Assembly (NCBI GenBank): GCA_026932145.1
Contig: JAIXKT010000032.1
Coordinates: 1-57,107, forward strand
Source: Bacteroidia bacterium
GTDB lineage: Bacteria > Bacteroidota > Bacteroidia > J057 > JAIXKT01
Length of the DNA stretch: 57,107 nt
Reading direction: 5' to 3'
Positions 33,799 through 41,422 of this stretch are shown here, in pieces. The position numbers and the translations under genes are program-made. Positions within the stretch are counted from its first letter, which is position 1. Every line of letters begins with the position of its first letter. The notes beneath the pieces are model-generated. The model was not told the DNA's origin. It saw only the letters and a list, made by a program, of their open reading frames with translations, and ran no database searches.

Positions 33799-34407
33799 AT
33801 GAGTCAGAATCAAACAATGTATGTTTCAGAGCGGTCTGTTCCTCAGGGGCGGCTTGCACTCTGGGTACTTATTGCCGGCGAATTGGCTATCTTTGGGGGT
33901 CTGATAGCTGTTTACCTCATGAGCAGGCTTCGCTATCCCGAAGAATGGTCTGCGCAGGCAGCCCACACCTCTACCTTTTTTGGTGCGCTAAATACCATCG
34001 TGTTGCTATTCAGCAGCTATGCCATCGTCCGTGCACACACAGCCGCCGTACATAAGCAACTAAACAAAATAACCCTCTGGATGAGCGTAACTATCGGCTG
34101 CGGATTCCTCTTCCTAATCAATAAATCAATAGAATACACAAATGAAATCCACCACGGATTTACGATGAGTAGCCCTAAGCTACAGGATGCCGGCAATGCT
34201 GTGGGCTCTGTATTCTGGTCATATTATTATACCATGACAGGGCTGCACGGGCTGCACGTTATTATCGGAATGATATCCATCTTTATCGTAATGATGGGTG
34301 CCAGAAAAGGAAAAAACCTACACCGAGTAGAACTCGTTGGGCTTTATTGGCACATGGTTGACCTAATCTGGATTTTCTTATTCCCACTACTTTATATCGC
34401 AAAATAA
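33799..34407 (+). CDS. coxC: Cytochrome c oxidase subunit III, first copy
   Basis: The protein has 202 residues and five membrane helices, the short form of subunit III found in many bacteria. Features are SVPQGRLALWVLIAGELAIFGGL, HTSTFFGALNTIVLLFSS, a loop with SPKLQDAGNAVGSVFWSYYYTMTGLHGLHVIIGM, and the final WHMVDLIWIFLFPLLYI. It stabilises subunit I and helps proton entry. It lies 22 bases after coxA in the same operon. A second, clearly paralogous subunit III gene lies two genes downstream. Confidence 0.9.
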   Translation: MSQNQTMYVSERSVPQGRLALWVLIAGELAIFGGLIAVYLMSRLRYPEEWSAQAAHTSTFFGALNTIVLLFSSYAIVRAHTAAVHKQLNKITLWMSVTIGCGFLFLINKSIEYTNEIHHGFTMSSPKLQDAGNAVGSVFWSYYYTMTGLHGLHVIIGMISIFIVMMGARKGKNLHRVELVGLYWHMVDLIWIFLFPLLYIAK

Positions 34408-34446
34408 AAACAACTAATTCATTATAAACAAATTAACTTAACTATT

Positions 34447-34785
34447 ATGGAGTCAAATAAAGAAGAAGGGGTCGTTATCCCCGATATGGAGAATGATTAT
34501 CATGGGCATCCAAATTATGAAAAGGTACTTATTCAGTTATTCGTTCTTTTTGCAGTGAGTTTAGCCGTAGGCTATTTTTCCTCGATGCTTTCTATTATTA
34601 TCATTTTTGGGACAGCTTTTTGGAAGATTGCTATGGTGATGCGTAACTTTATGCACCTAAAATTTGAGCCGTGGGTAATTGGTGTAGCCGTTGCTATGGT
34701 GATATTCACACTATTAACATTCTTTTTTGGGGTAATGCCAGACGTTACGTACATTATTCGGGATGTTGTTCCAAAATATAACTAA
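34447..34785 (+). CDS. Cytochrome c oxidase subunit IV-like protein
   Basis: This 112-residue membrane protein has three predicted helices (about 28-45, 47-66, 75-95) and a hydrophilic N-terminus (MESNKEEGVVIPDMENDYHGHPNYEK). FWKIAMVMRNFMHLKFEP followed by a helix is typical of the bacterial subunit IV family (CoxD/CyoD-like). It sits between two subunit III genes and 9 bases ahead of the second, so it belongs to the complex. It likely aids assembly and stability of the CuB site. Confidence 0.85.
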   Translation: MESNKEEGVVIPDMENDYHGHPNYEKVLIQLFVLFAVSLAVGYFSSMLSIIIIFGTAFWKIAMVMRNFMHLKFEPWVIGVAVAMVIFTLLTFFFGVMPDVTYIIRDVVPKYN

Positions 34786-34793
34786 TTAGTATT

Positions 34794-35366
34794 ATGGATA
34801 TAGCTATTCAAGGTGCATCTGGGAAAAAAATCCCGAACGCCTTATTAGGAATGATTTTATTTCTAACGGTAGAAGTAATGCTATTTGCCGGCTTTATCAG
34901 TGCATACACTGTCAATCGTGCAACAGCAGCCGTTTGGCCACCATATAGCCAGCCTCGCTTACCCATAGAAATAACTTTTGTGAATACTTTAGTACTATTA
35001 GCAAGTGGCATAACGGCCTTTTTGTTTGCACGGCAGTATAAACGTTCGGCTAAAATGACCCTCTTGTATGTAACTATCTTATTGGGAATAATATTTTTAT
35101 CTATTCAAGGAAGTGAATGGGCAAAGTTAATCAGCTACGGATTAACCACTTCTTCCAGCCTATACGGAGCATTCTTTTATACCATTATCGGTGCTCATGC
35201 AGTCCATGCTGTTGCAGGGCTTGTGATTTTGCTATACTTATTAAATAAATTACAACGAAGTTCAGACCTACAAGACAAGCAAGAAACAATAGTAGTTTGC
35301 AACCTATATTGGTATTTTGTGGTGGGAATTTGGCCGGTATTGTATGTATTAGTTTATCTATTATAA
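34794..35366 (+). CDS. Cytochrome c oxidase subunit III, second copy
   Basis: This 190-residue paralogue of the first subunit III has about five membrane helices. It shows NALLGMILFLTVEVMLFAGFISAYTV, LPIEITFVNTLVLLASGITAFL, SSSLYGAFFYTIIGAHAVHAVAGL and the terminal NLYWYFVVGIWPVLYVLVYLL. Tandem subunit III genes around a subunit IV gene occur in Bacteroidota; together they may replace a seven-helix subunit III. It starts 9 bases after subunit IV and ends 13 bases before ctaB. Confidence 0.88.
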   Translation: MDIAIQGASGKKIPNALLGMILFLTVEVMLFAGFISAYTVNRATAAVWPPYSQPRLPIEITFVNTLVLLASGITAFLFARQYKRSAKMTLLYVTILLGIIFLSIQGSEWAKLISYGLTTSSSLYGAFFYTIIGAHAVHAVAGLVILLYLLNKLQRSSDLQDKQETIVVCNLYWYFVVGIWPVLYVLVYLL

Positions 35367-35379
35367 AACCAAATTTGCT

Positions 35380-36264
35380 ATGTTAAGTTTATCTGCGATT
35401 GAAAGTTTTACTAAGCAAAAGCTAATTGACTATGGCCAGTTAGTAAAACTAAGGTTATCTTTTTTTGTGGTTTTTTCTGCCGCGATGTCTTATCTATGGG
35501 CAACAAATCGTCAGGTAGATACCCTTACAATCTGGTTATTATCTGCCGGTGGCTTCCTCATTACTGCTTGCGCAAATATTTTAAATCAAGTTATTGAGCG
35601 TATTTCAGATAAATTTATGAAGCGTACGGCAAAGCGACCCCTTCCGGCTAATAGAATGAATCCATTAGAAGCATTGACGTTAGCCTTACTTACCGGAGTT
35701 ATCGGACTATTACTTTTATTTAGTATAAATTTCATTTCAGGGATACTCGGTTTTTGTGCCATCGTTACTTATGCCGGGATTTATACCCCCATGAAAAGAT
35801 TATCCTCCTTAGCGATTGTTCCGGGAGCCATTGCCGGCTCTATCCCAGTTATTATCGGCTGGACTGCTGGAACCGGTGCTATTCAATTAGAAGCTATCTT
35901 ATTGTTTGGGATTCAGTTTGTTTGGCAATTTCCACACACTTGGACTATTGCTTGGCTACAAAATGACGAATACAACAAAGCCGGCCTCAAAATGCTTCCG
36001 ATGCAACGCAAAAATAAACTTTCTGCAAGCCTGATTTTACTATCTACATTTTTAATAATACCCTCTGTATTAGTTCTTTATATGTATCAAACTGCCGGCT
36101 TTCACGTAACTTGGATATTAGCCTTAGCAGCCTTAGGGATGATGTTTTTATCCTATAAGTTTTATATCAAAAGGACAGACAAAGCTGCCGTTACGTTGAT
36201 GCTTTCTTGTTTTGCGTTCCTACCGTTTGTACTGATTACATTAGTAATTGAAAAATTTCTATGA
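35380..36264 (+). CDS. ctaB: Protoheme IX farnesyltransferase
   Basis: This 294-residue UbiA-family inner-membrane enzyme joins farnesyl to heme b to make heme O for the oxidase. The first Asp-rich motif is altered but present (NQVIERISDKFMKRTAKRPLPANRM, near residue 64), where N and D bind prenyl diphosphate with Mg. Other blocks are GIYTPMKRLSSLAIVPGAIAGSIPVIIGW and FGIQFVWQFPHTWTIAWLQNDEYNKAGLKML. Eight or nine helices are visible. The gene is in the cox operon, 13 bases after the second subunit III, and overlaps the next small gene by 4 bases. Heme A synthase (ctaA) is not in the window. Confidence 0.92.
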   Translation: MLSLSAIESFTKQKLIDYGQLVKLRLSFFVVFSAAMSYLWATNRQVDTLTIWLLSAGGFLITACANILNQVIERISDKFMKRTAKRPLPANRMNPLEALTLALLTGVIGLLLLFSINFISGILGFCAIVTYAGIYTPMKRLSSLAIVPGAIAGSIPVIIGWTAGTGAIQLEAILLFGIQFVWQFPHTWTIAWLQNDEYNKAGLKMLPMQRKNKLSASLILLSTFLIIPSVLVLYMYQTAGFHVTWILALAALGMMFLSYKFYIKRTDKAAVTLMLSCFAFLPFVLITLVIEKFL

Positions 36265-36479
36265 AACTCATTAAGTCCTTTATTTTTTTCATCCTAATAA
36301 GTGCTGTTCCCGCAATGGTTTTAGCTTGCCCGATGTGCCAAAGCGGATATTCACCAAAAAGTATTTTTGCCTACAAAATAGTTACTGTATTTTTAACAGC
36401 ACTACCACTTGTGATGGGAGGAAGCCTCGTATGGTGGGTACGCAAACGCTATAAGGATTCTTCAAATCAACACAATTAA
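36261..36479 (+). CDS. Small membrane protein with a CPMC motif at the end of the cox operon
   Basis: This 72-residue protein starts by ATGA overlap with ctaB, so it is part of the operon. A signal-like helix (KSFIFFILISAVPAMVLA) is followed directly by CPMCQSGYSPKS, then a second helix (IVTVFLTALPLVMGGSLVWWV) and a basic tail (RKRYKDSSNQHN). The CPMC pair would sit on the periplasmic side, a good position for copper binding or a thiol reaction. I do not recognise the family. Its place suggests a role in delivering copper to the oxidase or in its assembly, which is inference only. Confidence 0.72.
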   Translation: MKLIKSFIFFILISAVPAMVLACPMCQSGYSPKSIFAYKIVTVFLTALPLVMGGSLVWWVRKRYKDSSNQHN

Positions 36480-36499
36480 AGTATTTTGATGTTTTTATT

Positions 36500-36519
36500 C
36501 TTTGTAAGTCTTTACAAAG
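36500..36519. repeat. Short inverted repeat after the cox operon
   Basis: CTTTGTAA (36500-36507) pairs with TTACAAAG (36512-36519) around a 4-base loop, between the cox operon and sdaA. There is no T-run after it, so a terminator role is uncertain. The left part also resembles a degenerate -7 box (TATTCTTTG) for sdaA. Confidence 0.4.
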
Positions 36520-36558
36520 TCAGAAAAACAAACTAAGTTTGTTGCTTAACATAAATGT

Positions 36559-37485
36559 ATGCCAATAAACTTTGATAGCTTTCAAGAATGGGAGCAATAT
36601 TGCACCCAAGAGAATATAGTTTTGTGGAAACCCGTTGTTGAATATGAAATGATACAACGAAATCGCACAGAACAAGAAGTTTGGGATAGAATCTCGGCGG
36701 CTTACTTAGTCATGTGTGAAGCGATAGAAACAGGACTTACCCAAAATATGACTTCTCGTAGTGGAATGATCAATAATGGGGCTAAAAAAATCCGAGATTG
36801 TACGATAACGGTTCTTTCTGAAGAATTTAAAACATTATTAGTAAAGACAATAGCTGCTAAGGAGCTAAATTCTTGTATGGGTAGAATTGTTGCTGCCCCT
36901 ACGGCTGGAGCTTCTGGAATTGTGCCAGGAGTATTATCTACGTTACAAGAAATCCACCATCTACCTAACCAAATTATTTATGAAGGGATGTTGGTTGCAG
37001 CCGGCATAGCACTAATTATTGAGCGGCGTGCTTCTATTTCCGGCTCTGTGGGCGGCTGCCAGGCCGAAACCGGTGCCGCAGCCGCAATGGGAGCAGGTGC
37101 TATCGTTTATTGCTTGAAAGGAAGCATCAAGCAAGTATTTGACGCAGTAGCAATCACAATCATGAATATGCTTGGCCTCGTTTGCGACCCCATCGCCGGC
37201 TTAGTAGAAGTTCCCTGCGTAAAAAGAAATGGTTCAGCAGCCGTCATCGCCTTCTCGGCAGCCCAAATAGCCCTCGCCGGAGACCCCTCAATAATCCCAG
37301 TAGATGAAGTCGTAGATACAATGGGAGAAATCGGCCAAAATATGGATATATCCCTAAAGGAAACCGCCTTAGGAGGATTAGCCGCTACACCATCCGGAAA
37401 AGCCATCGCAGAAAAAGTCCTAAACCGAAAAATAGTTCCAGAAGAACTTATAGAAACTCCAGATACGGACGAAATACCGAACTAA
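36559..37485 (+). CDS. sdaA: L-serine dehydratase, alpha (catalytic) subunit, iron-sulfur dependent
   Basis: This 308-residue enzyme turns L-serine into pyruvate and ammonia using a [4Fe-4S] cluster. Features are TSRSGMINNGAKKI, KELNSCMGRIVAAPTAGASGIVPGVL (first cluster Cys region), SVGGCQAETGAAAAMGAGA, NMLGLVCDPIAGLVEVPCVKRN (cluster Cys residues) and TALGGLAATPSGKAI. The three cluster Cys positions are present. The length matches a separate alpha subunit of the two-gene form; the beta (ACT-like) subunit is not adjacent. The gene follows the cox operon by 79 bases. The next gene is 336 bases away, so it probably stands alone. Confidence 0.92.
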   Translation: MPINFDSFQEWEQYCTQENIVLWKPVVEYEMIQRNRTEQEVWDRISAAYLVMCEAIETGLTQNMTSRSGMINNGAKKIRDCTITVLSEEFKTLLVKTIAAKELNSCMGRIVAAPTAGASGIVPGVLSTLQEIHHLPNQIIYEGMLVAAGIALIIERRASISGSVGGCQAETGAAAAMGAGAIVYCLKGSIKQVFDAVAITIMNMLGLVCDPIAGLVEVPCVKRNGSAAVIAFSAAQIALAGDPSIIPVDEVVDTMGEIGQNMDISLKETALGGLAATPSGKAIAEKVLNRKIVPEELIETPDTDEIPN

Positions 37486-37821
37486 TCCCCTTACCTGATA
37501 AACGTAACTCTTTCTTATACCTATGCAATAGTTGCAGAAGATACTTGTAGCATAGATATAACAAATTATCCATATCGGAGATTATAAGCAATATACTTTA
37601 ATTGCTTTAACTATTTGATTATCAATATATATCATATAGTTGTTTTGTAGAAAGTGAGGTAAGTTACCTAATTTATTTTTTGTATATTCAAAATACAATT
37701 AGGTGAAAAACTAAACTTTACTGTGTTTTCATTAGTTTTAAATTTAAAAGGTACTATCTTTGCCTAAGATAATATCTATTTACGTAATGTTTTACACAAC
37801 TCAATTTTTCATTTTTTAAAT
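37486..37821. other. AT-rich intergenic region ahead of the XylR_N/V4R gene
   Basis: No coding frame seen. It contains TTGATTATCAAT near 37616-37627, an 11-bp palindrome core that also occurs at 14197 and inside repeat copy E, and the TATCTTTG box at 37755-37762. Confidence 0.5.
37755..37762 (+). promoter_or_regulatory. -7 box for the XylR_N/V4R sensor gene
   Basis: TATCTTTG is an exact TAnnTTTG match, giving a leader of about 53 bases to the ATG at 37822. Confidence 0.55.
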
Positions 37822-38421
37822 ATGAAAGCAACGGACTTCGATTTTTCCAAAGATTTAAAGCTTTCCATAGAAACGGGTATTGCTTCTTTTAGGAGTACAC
37901 GTTTAGCAATGTTTGATGTAGAGGCTATTGGCTTACTTCGCAAGCTATTAATAGACGAACTTGGTATGGAAAGAGCCCGGCAATTGTTCCTTCGATTTGG
38001 CTACCAATGCGGCTATGCCGACTTTATCCAGATGAAAATAAACTATACCTTTGAAACCGAAATGGATTTATTGGCATCAGGACCTGTTATACACACTTGG
38101 GAAGGGATTGTAAGAGCAACCCCAACAGAAATTCGTTTTAATAGAGATACAGGGGAGTTTTATTTTACCGGAGTATGGGCAAACTCCTATGAGGCAGAAC
38201 AACACATTGCTTTTTGTGGGCACTCTAAAGAAGTATCTTGTTGGAGTTTAATGGGATACGCCTCTGGGTGGTGCTCGGCTTTTTTCGGAAGCAAATTAGT
38301 TGCGATTGAGCCAGTTTGCGCTTGCAAAGGCGATGCTAACTGTGGTTGGGAAATAAAACCAGAAGGCGAATGGGGCGATATTGCTAAACCCTATATTGAG
38401 GCATTTAAAATATTTAGCTAA
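37822..38421 (+). CDS. Stand-alone XylR N-terminal/V4R sensor domain protein
   Basis: This 199-residue protein is made only of the sensor half of XylR/DmpR-type regulators. Residues 20-100 resemble the XylR_N fold (STRLAMFDVEAIGLLRKLLIDELGMERARQLFLRFGYQCGYADF) and 100-180 the V4R domain. The zinc ligands known in DmpR (Cys155, Glu178, Cys181, Cys189, as I recall) have counterparts at the same spacing: C140, E163, C166 and C174. The AAA+ ATPase and HTH that normally follow are absent, and the gene ends cleanly at 38421. So it may bind an aromatic or other small ligand and signal by protein contact. A 63-residue partner gene follows 21 bases later. The domain call is good; the function is unknown. 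Confidence 0.82.
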   Translation: MKATDFDFSKDLKLSIETGIASFRSTRLAMFDVEAIGLLRKLLIDELGMERARQLFLRFGYQCGYADFIQMKINYTFETEMDLLASGPVIHTWEGIVRATPTEIRFNRDTGEFYFTGVWANSYEAEQHIAFCGHSKEVSCWSLMGYASGWCSAFFGSKLVAIEPVCACKGDANCGWEIKPEGEWGDIAKPYIEAFKIFS

Positions 38422-38442
38422 CAAAATAAAAATAATAAAGCT

Positions 38443-38634
38443 ATGGCTGTGAAATTAGTAAAATACTACCAATATGTAGTTCAAATTAAAGGGATTTCCG
38501 GAAAAGCCCAGTTAGCTGGCAAAACAAATATCCCGAGTATTATTGCCGCAACAATGCCTGATAATTTAGATAATATTCGGAAATTTAAAAAGGCAATTGA
38601 GGAAATTACCGGAATGCCCGCCCCAAACTTTTAA
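38443..38634 (+). CDS. Small protein of unknown function, paired with the V4R sensor
   Basis: The protein has 63 residues (MAVKLVKYYQYVVQIKGISG...) ending GMPAPNF. It is basic, without signal peptide or membrane helix, and has a likely beta-alpha layout with a C-terminal amphipathic helix (NLDNIRKFKKAIEEITGM). It starts 21 bases after the V4R gene and shares the transcript, which ends at the hairpin over its stop codon. I do not recognise it. It could be the output partner of the sensor. Confidence 0.6.
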   Translation: MAVKLVKYYQYVVQIKGISGKAQLAGKTNIPSIIAATMPDNLDNIRKFKKAIEEITGMPAPNF

Positions 38635-38663
38635 AGTAAGTTGTTTACAGATTACTTTAAAAG
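38628..38663 (+). terminator. Hairpin over the stop codon of the 63-residue gene
   Basis: CTTTTAAAGTAA (38628-38639) pairs perfectly with TTACTTTAAAAG (38652-38663) around a 12-base loop. The stem begins inside the stop region of the upstream gene. No long T-run follows, so it may be a weak terminator or an mRNA 3' stabiliser. Confidence 0.5.
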
Positions 38664-38803
38664 GGTAATAATATGGTTTAAGCTAATTAATAGCTGCTAA
38701 ACCTATACAGAGGGAGTTAGGATATTCATCCTAATGTAGGATAGATTTTAGTTAAGCTAAAACAAATTAAATTATAGCTGCCGAAGTCGATTCTAAATAA
38801 AAA

Positions 38804-38860
38804 TAGCTCAAAAAGCGTAATTTAATTTTTTGAATAGATTAAATTACGCTTTTTGAGCTA
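38804..38860. terminator. Strong bidirectional terminator
   Basis: A perfect 23-bp stem (38804-38826 with 38838-38860, ends TAGCTC/GAGCTA) encloses an 11-base loop. It separates the V4R gene pair from the converging PpiD-like gene and should end both transcripts. Confidence 0.8.
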
Positions 38861-38888
38861 CTATGAGAGTTTGGGTTGTTATGAAAAA

Positions 38889-40982
38889 CTACAACCCAAA
38901 CCTGTATCGGTAATCTTTTATCTGAGCATATTCGCGAAGACCTTGATAAATCTTGCTTTCCATGGCAGATTTCTTGGTATCTGCTTGTCTGGTAACGGCA
39001 TCAGCAAGTTGTTGGTCATTCATTTTATCGGCCTCTTTGATAGATTCTATCTTTAGGATATACACACCGGTAAAGCCTGCAACCGGCCTTGACACTTGCC
39101 CTTGCTTGAGGCGAAATACTTTGCCCAATATGTATGGATCAGCTCCCACACCGGGGATAGAACTAACTGAGAATGAAACATTTTCAGCGCGGCTTACAAA
39201 AGCACCGGTTCCATATTTAGTTTTATATTGCTCTAAATCTCCACCCGAAACGCCAGAAAGTTTATTTATGATGTACTCGGATTTCTTTTTATTTAAAACC
39301 GGGCGGGTAATCATTTCTTTGACGGCGGCTAAGGATTTATATCCAGCTAAGTTTTTAGTTGCCACATAACCAAAGAGATACGCATTATCGCAGTTACGGA
39401 TGTCTATAATTTTGCCTTCATCTGAGTTTAGTGCCAAACGGATAACTTCTTTGGAGCCTTCAACTCCCGGAATATTAGACATTGAGGGGGGGATGGGTTG
39501 AGTTGTACGAACATCATAACCGGCTTTTGTAGCTGCTGCCACAAAGTCAGCACCGGTTTTTATAGTACTCGTAAACTTAATTGCCGCCCGTTCGATATTT
39601 TTAATAGTGGTGTTACTCGGGAAAATTTCACGAATAACAGTAGCTAAGCGAACTAACTTGTCAGATTTTTCTACTATCTCTACGATATGATATCCCTGAT
39701 TAGATTTAATTGGGCCAACAATAGCGCCTACCGGTGAGCGGGAAAGCGTTTTTTCAAAGTCTTCTCCAAATCTCCCTCTGGGTAACCAACCTAAATCTCC
39801 ACCTACGTTTTTGGTTTGGTAGTCATCTGAATTTGCCATAGCCTGCTCCGCAAAGTTATCTTTTGTGGTTTTGGCTTTTACCTCTTGCGCTTTCTTCAGA
39901 TTAACAGAAGAGTCAGGAGAAGTCCGAATGAATATATGACGGATTTTAAAACTTGGCAAACTATCTTTCTTAAAGCCATTAATTTTGACCACCTTAAAAT
40001 GAGTTCCCTCTAAATAAGGGCCTAAAATATCGCCTTCTTTGCCGTTATTAACAAAACCTTGAGTGCTTGCATCTAACTTAGCGATGTTTTGAAAGGTAAA
40101 TCCTGCCGCAACTTCGGTTCTTGAGGCTGCAAACAAAGAATCATCGTGGGTCGTTTTGAAATCTTCTACCACTTTCTTTAAGTCTTCTACTAAGGCTGTT
40201 GTATCCTGTGCAGACGGCGTTTTAGGGAAAAGAACGTATTTGATAACTACTTCATCTTGGGTTTGCTTAAACTCCTCTTTATGGTCATTATAATAGCGGA
40301 TATAATCTGTATCAGTGGCTTTAACCAAAGAATCTGCTACCGAGCCATAGTTGACAGCCATAAAAGAGAAAGTAACCGTTTTACCTTCTTCTTGGTGCTT
40401 GTAGTTAGCCTCAGATTTTGCGCAGAACATACCGGATTTTACGGCGTTATTGTATTTTTCCTGAATACGTGCTTTGGCGATGTAGTCTTCTAATTCTTTA
40501 AGTTGTGCAGCTATATTTTTATCTTTTTTGCTGGCTGCTACTACCTGCTTCACTTGATTGGGGTCATATTGGTTGCCGCCTTGTGAAAAAACCTGAACCA
40601 CAATCGGAGAAGGATCCGGGCCTACAAATAAATCTGCAAGTTCTTTTCCGGAAACTTCAATACCGTATTTTTGGGTTTGGTTTGCATAAATAATATCATT
40701 CAGATAAGAATCCCAAGTTGAGTTCAAAATCTGTTCTTTTTGGGCTTCATCAATACCGTTAGGTGAATTTCGCTGATTATTTTCTAATGCTCGCTGAAAA
40801 TGAGCATTGAACTCAGTAAAATCTATTTTATTACCTAAAACCTCCCCGGCAGAAGTATCTTTAAAGAAAGAACCTCCGTTGATATGTGAAATTAAATCCG
40901 TTAAAATAAATACTGCCATTGATACCCCGATGACCGCGATGACAATGCCCACGCGATCCCGGATTTTATTCATAATAGCCAT
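38889..40982 (-). CDS. ppiD: Peptidyl-prolyl isomerase/chaperone, PpiD/SurA-like
   Basis: This 697-residue periplasmic folding factor is anchored by one N-terminal helix (VGIVIAVIGVSMAVFILTDLI, residues 11-31) after a short basic cytoplasmic end (MNKIRDR). A SurA-type N-terminal chaperone region (about 40-250) is followed by one clear parvulin domain (FKIRHIFIRTSPDSS...AMANSDDYQTKNVGGDLGWLPRGRFGEDFEKTLSRSPVGAIVGPIKSNQGYHIVEI, about 340-440). A second, degenerate region lies at about 450-640. This is the PpiD layout. It probably helps outer-membrane and T9SS proteins fold. The start could be the first ATG or the fourth codon. It has no gene partner in the same direction except rpsT upstream (66 bases). 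Confidence 0.87.
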   Translation of the reverse strand: MAIMNKIRDRVGIVIAVIGVSMAVFILTDLISHINGGSFFKDTSAGEVLGNKIDFTEFNAHFQRALENNQRNSPNGIDEAQKEQILNSTWDSYLNDIIYANQTQKYGIEVSGKELADLFVGPDPSPIVVQVFSQGGNQYDPNQVKQVVAASKKDKNIAAQLKELEDYIAKARIQEKYNNAVKSGMFCAKSEANYKHQEEGKTVTFSFMAVNYGSVADSLVKATDTDYIRYYNDHKEEFKQTQDEVVIKYVLFPKTPSAQDTTALVEDLKKVVEDFKTTHDDSLFAASRTEVAAGFTFQNIAKLDASTQGFVNNGKEGDILGPYLEGTHFKVVKINGFKKDSLPSFKIRHIFIRTSPDSSVNLKKAQEVKAKTTKDNFAEQAMANSDDYQTKNVGGDLGWLPRGRFGEDFEKTLSRSPVGAIVGPIKSNQGYHIVEIVEKSDKLVRLATVIREIFPSNTTIKNIERAAIKFTSTIKTGADFVAAATKAGYDVRTTQPIPPSMSNIPGVEGSKEVIRLALNSDEGKIIDIRNCDNAYLFGYVATKNLAGYKSLAAVKEMITRPVLNKKKSEYIINKLSGVSGGDLEQYKTKYGTGAFVSRAENVSFSVSSIPGVGADPYILGKVFRLKQGQVSRPVAGFTGVYILKIESIKEADKMNDQQLADAVTRQADTKKSAMESKIYQGLREYAQIKDYRYRFGL

Positions 40983-41048
40983 AACAAAACTCTTTAATTT
41001 GTTTTAAACCAAAAACTTATTCCAATAATACAACATACTAAGTATTGA

Positions 41049-41300
41049 TTACAAAGTATTTATGTATTTAGCTAATTTGGATTTTAAGTTTGCAGCTTTA
41101 TTTCGGTGAAAAATATGATGCTTGGAGCAGCGATCAATCATAGAAACTACACGCGGAAATAATGAAGTAGCGGTTTCTTTTTCTTTGGTTTTTCTGAGTG
41201 TTTTGATCAGTGTGCGAGTAGTAACCAATTTGTAACGGTTACGTAATCTTCTCTTAGCAATCTGGCGAATTCTCTTTTTCGCAGATGATGTGTTAGCCAT
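41049..41300 (-). CDS. rpsT: 30S ribosomal protein S20
   Basis: The protein has 83 residues. The bS20 pattern MANTSSAKKRIRQIAKRRLRNRYKLVTTRTLIKTLRK is near the consensus, and the end KHHIFHRNKAANLKSKLAKYI matches the C-terminal helix (normally HKNKAARxKSRLNKxI). It is a very basic three-helix bundle that binds 16S rRNA. It has its own promoter box (CAAAGTTA at 41332-41339), and the PpiD-like gene follows 66 bases after its stop. Confidence 0.95.
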   Translation of the reverse strand: MANTSSAKKRIRQIAKRRLRNRYKLVTTRTLIKTLRKTKEKETATSLFPRVVSMIDRCSKHHIFHRNKAANLKSKLAKYINTL

Positions 41301-41331
41301 ATTATTTCTGTCTGTTCTGAATTTTAGGGCG

Positions 41332-41339
41332 CAAAGTTA
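41332..41339 (-). promoter_or_regulatory. -7 box for rpsT
   Basis: On the minus strand this reads TAACTTTG, an exact TAnnTTTG match about 32 bases ahead of the start codon. Confidence 0.6.
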
Positions 41340-41422
41340 TAGTTACCTGATGACGTTTCCAAGTGTTATTTTTGGGAATTTTACTTAGATTTTGTGAAGT
41401 ATGTCTAATCATAAAGTAATCC

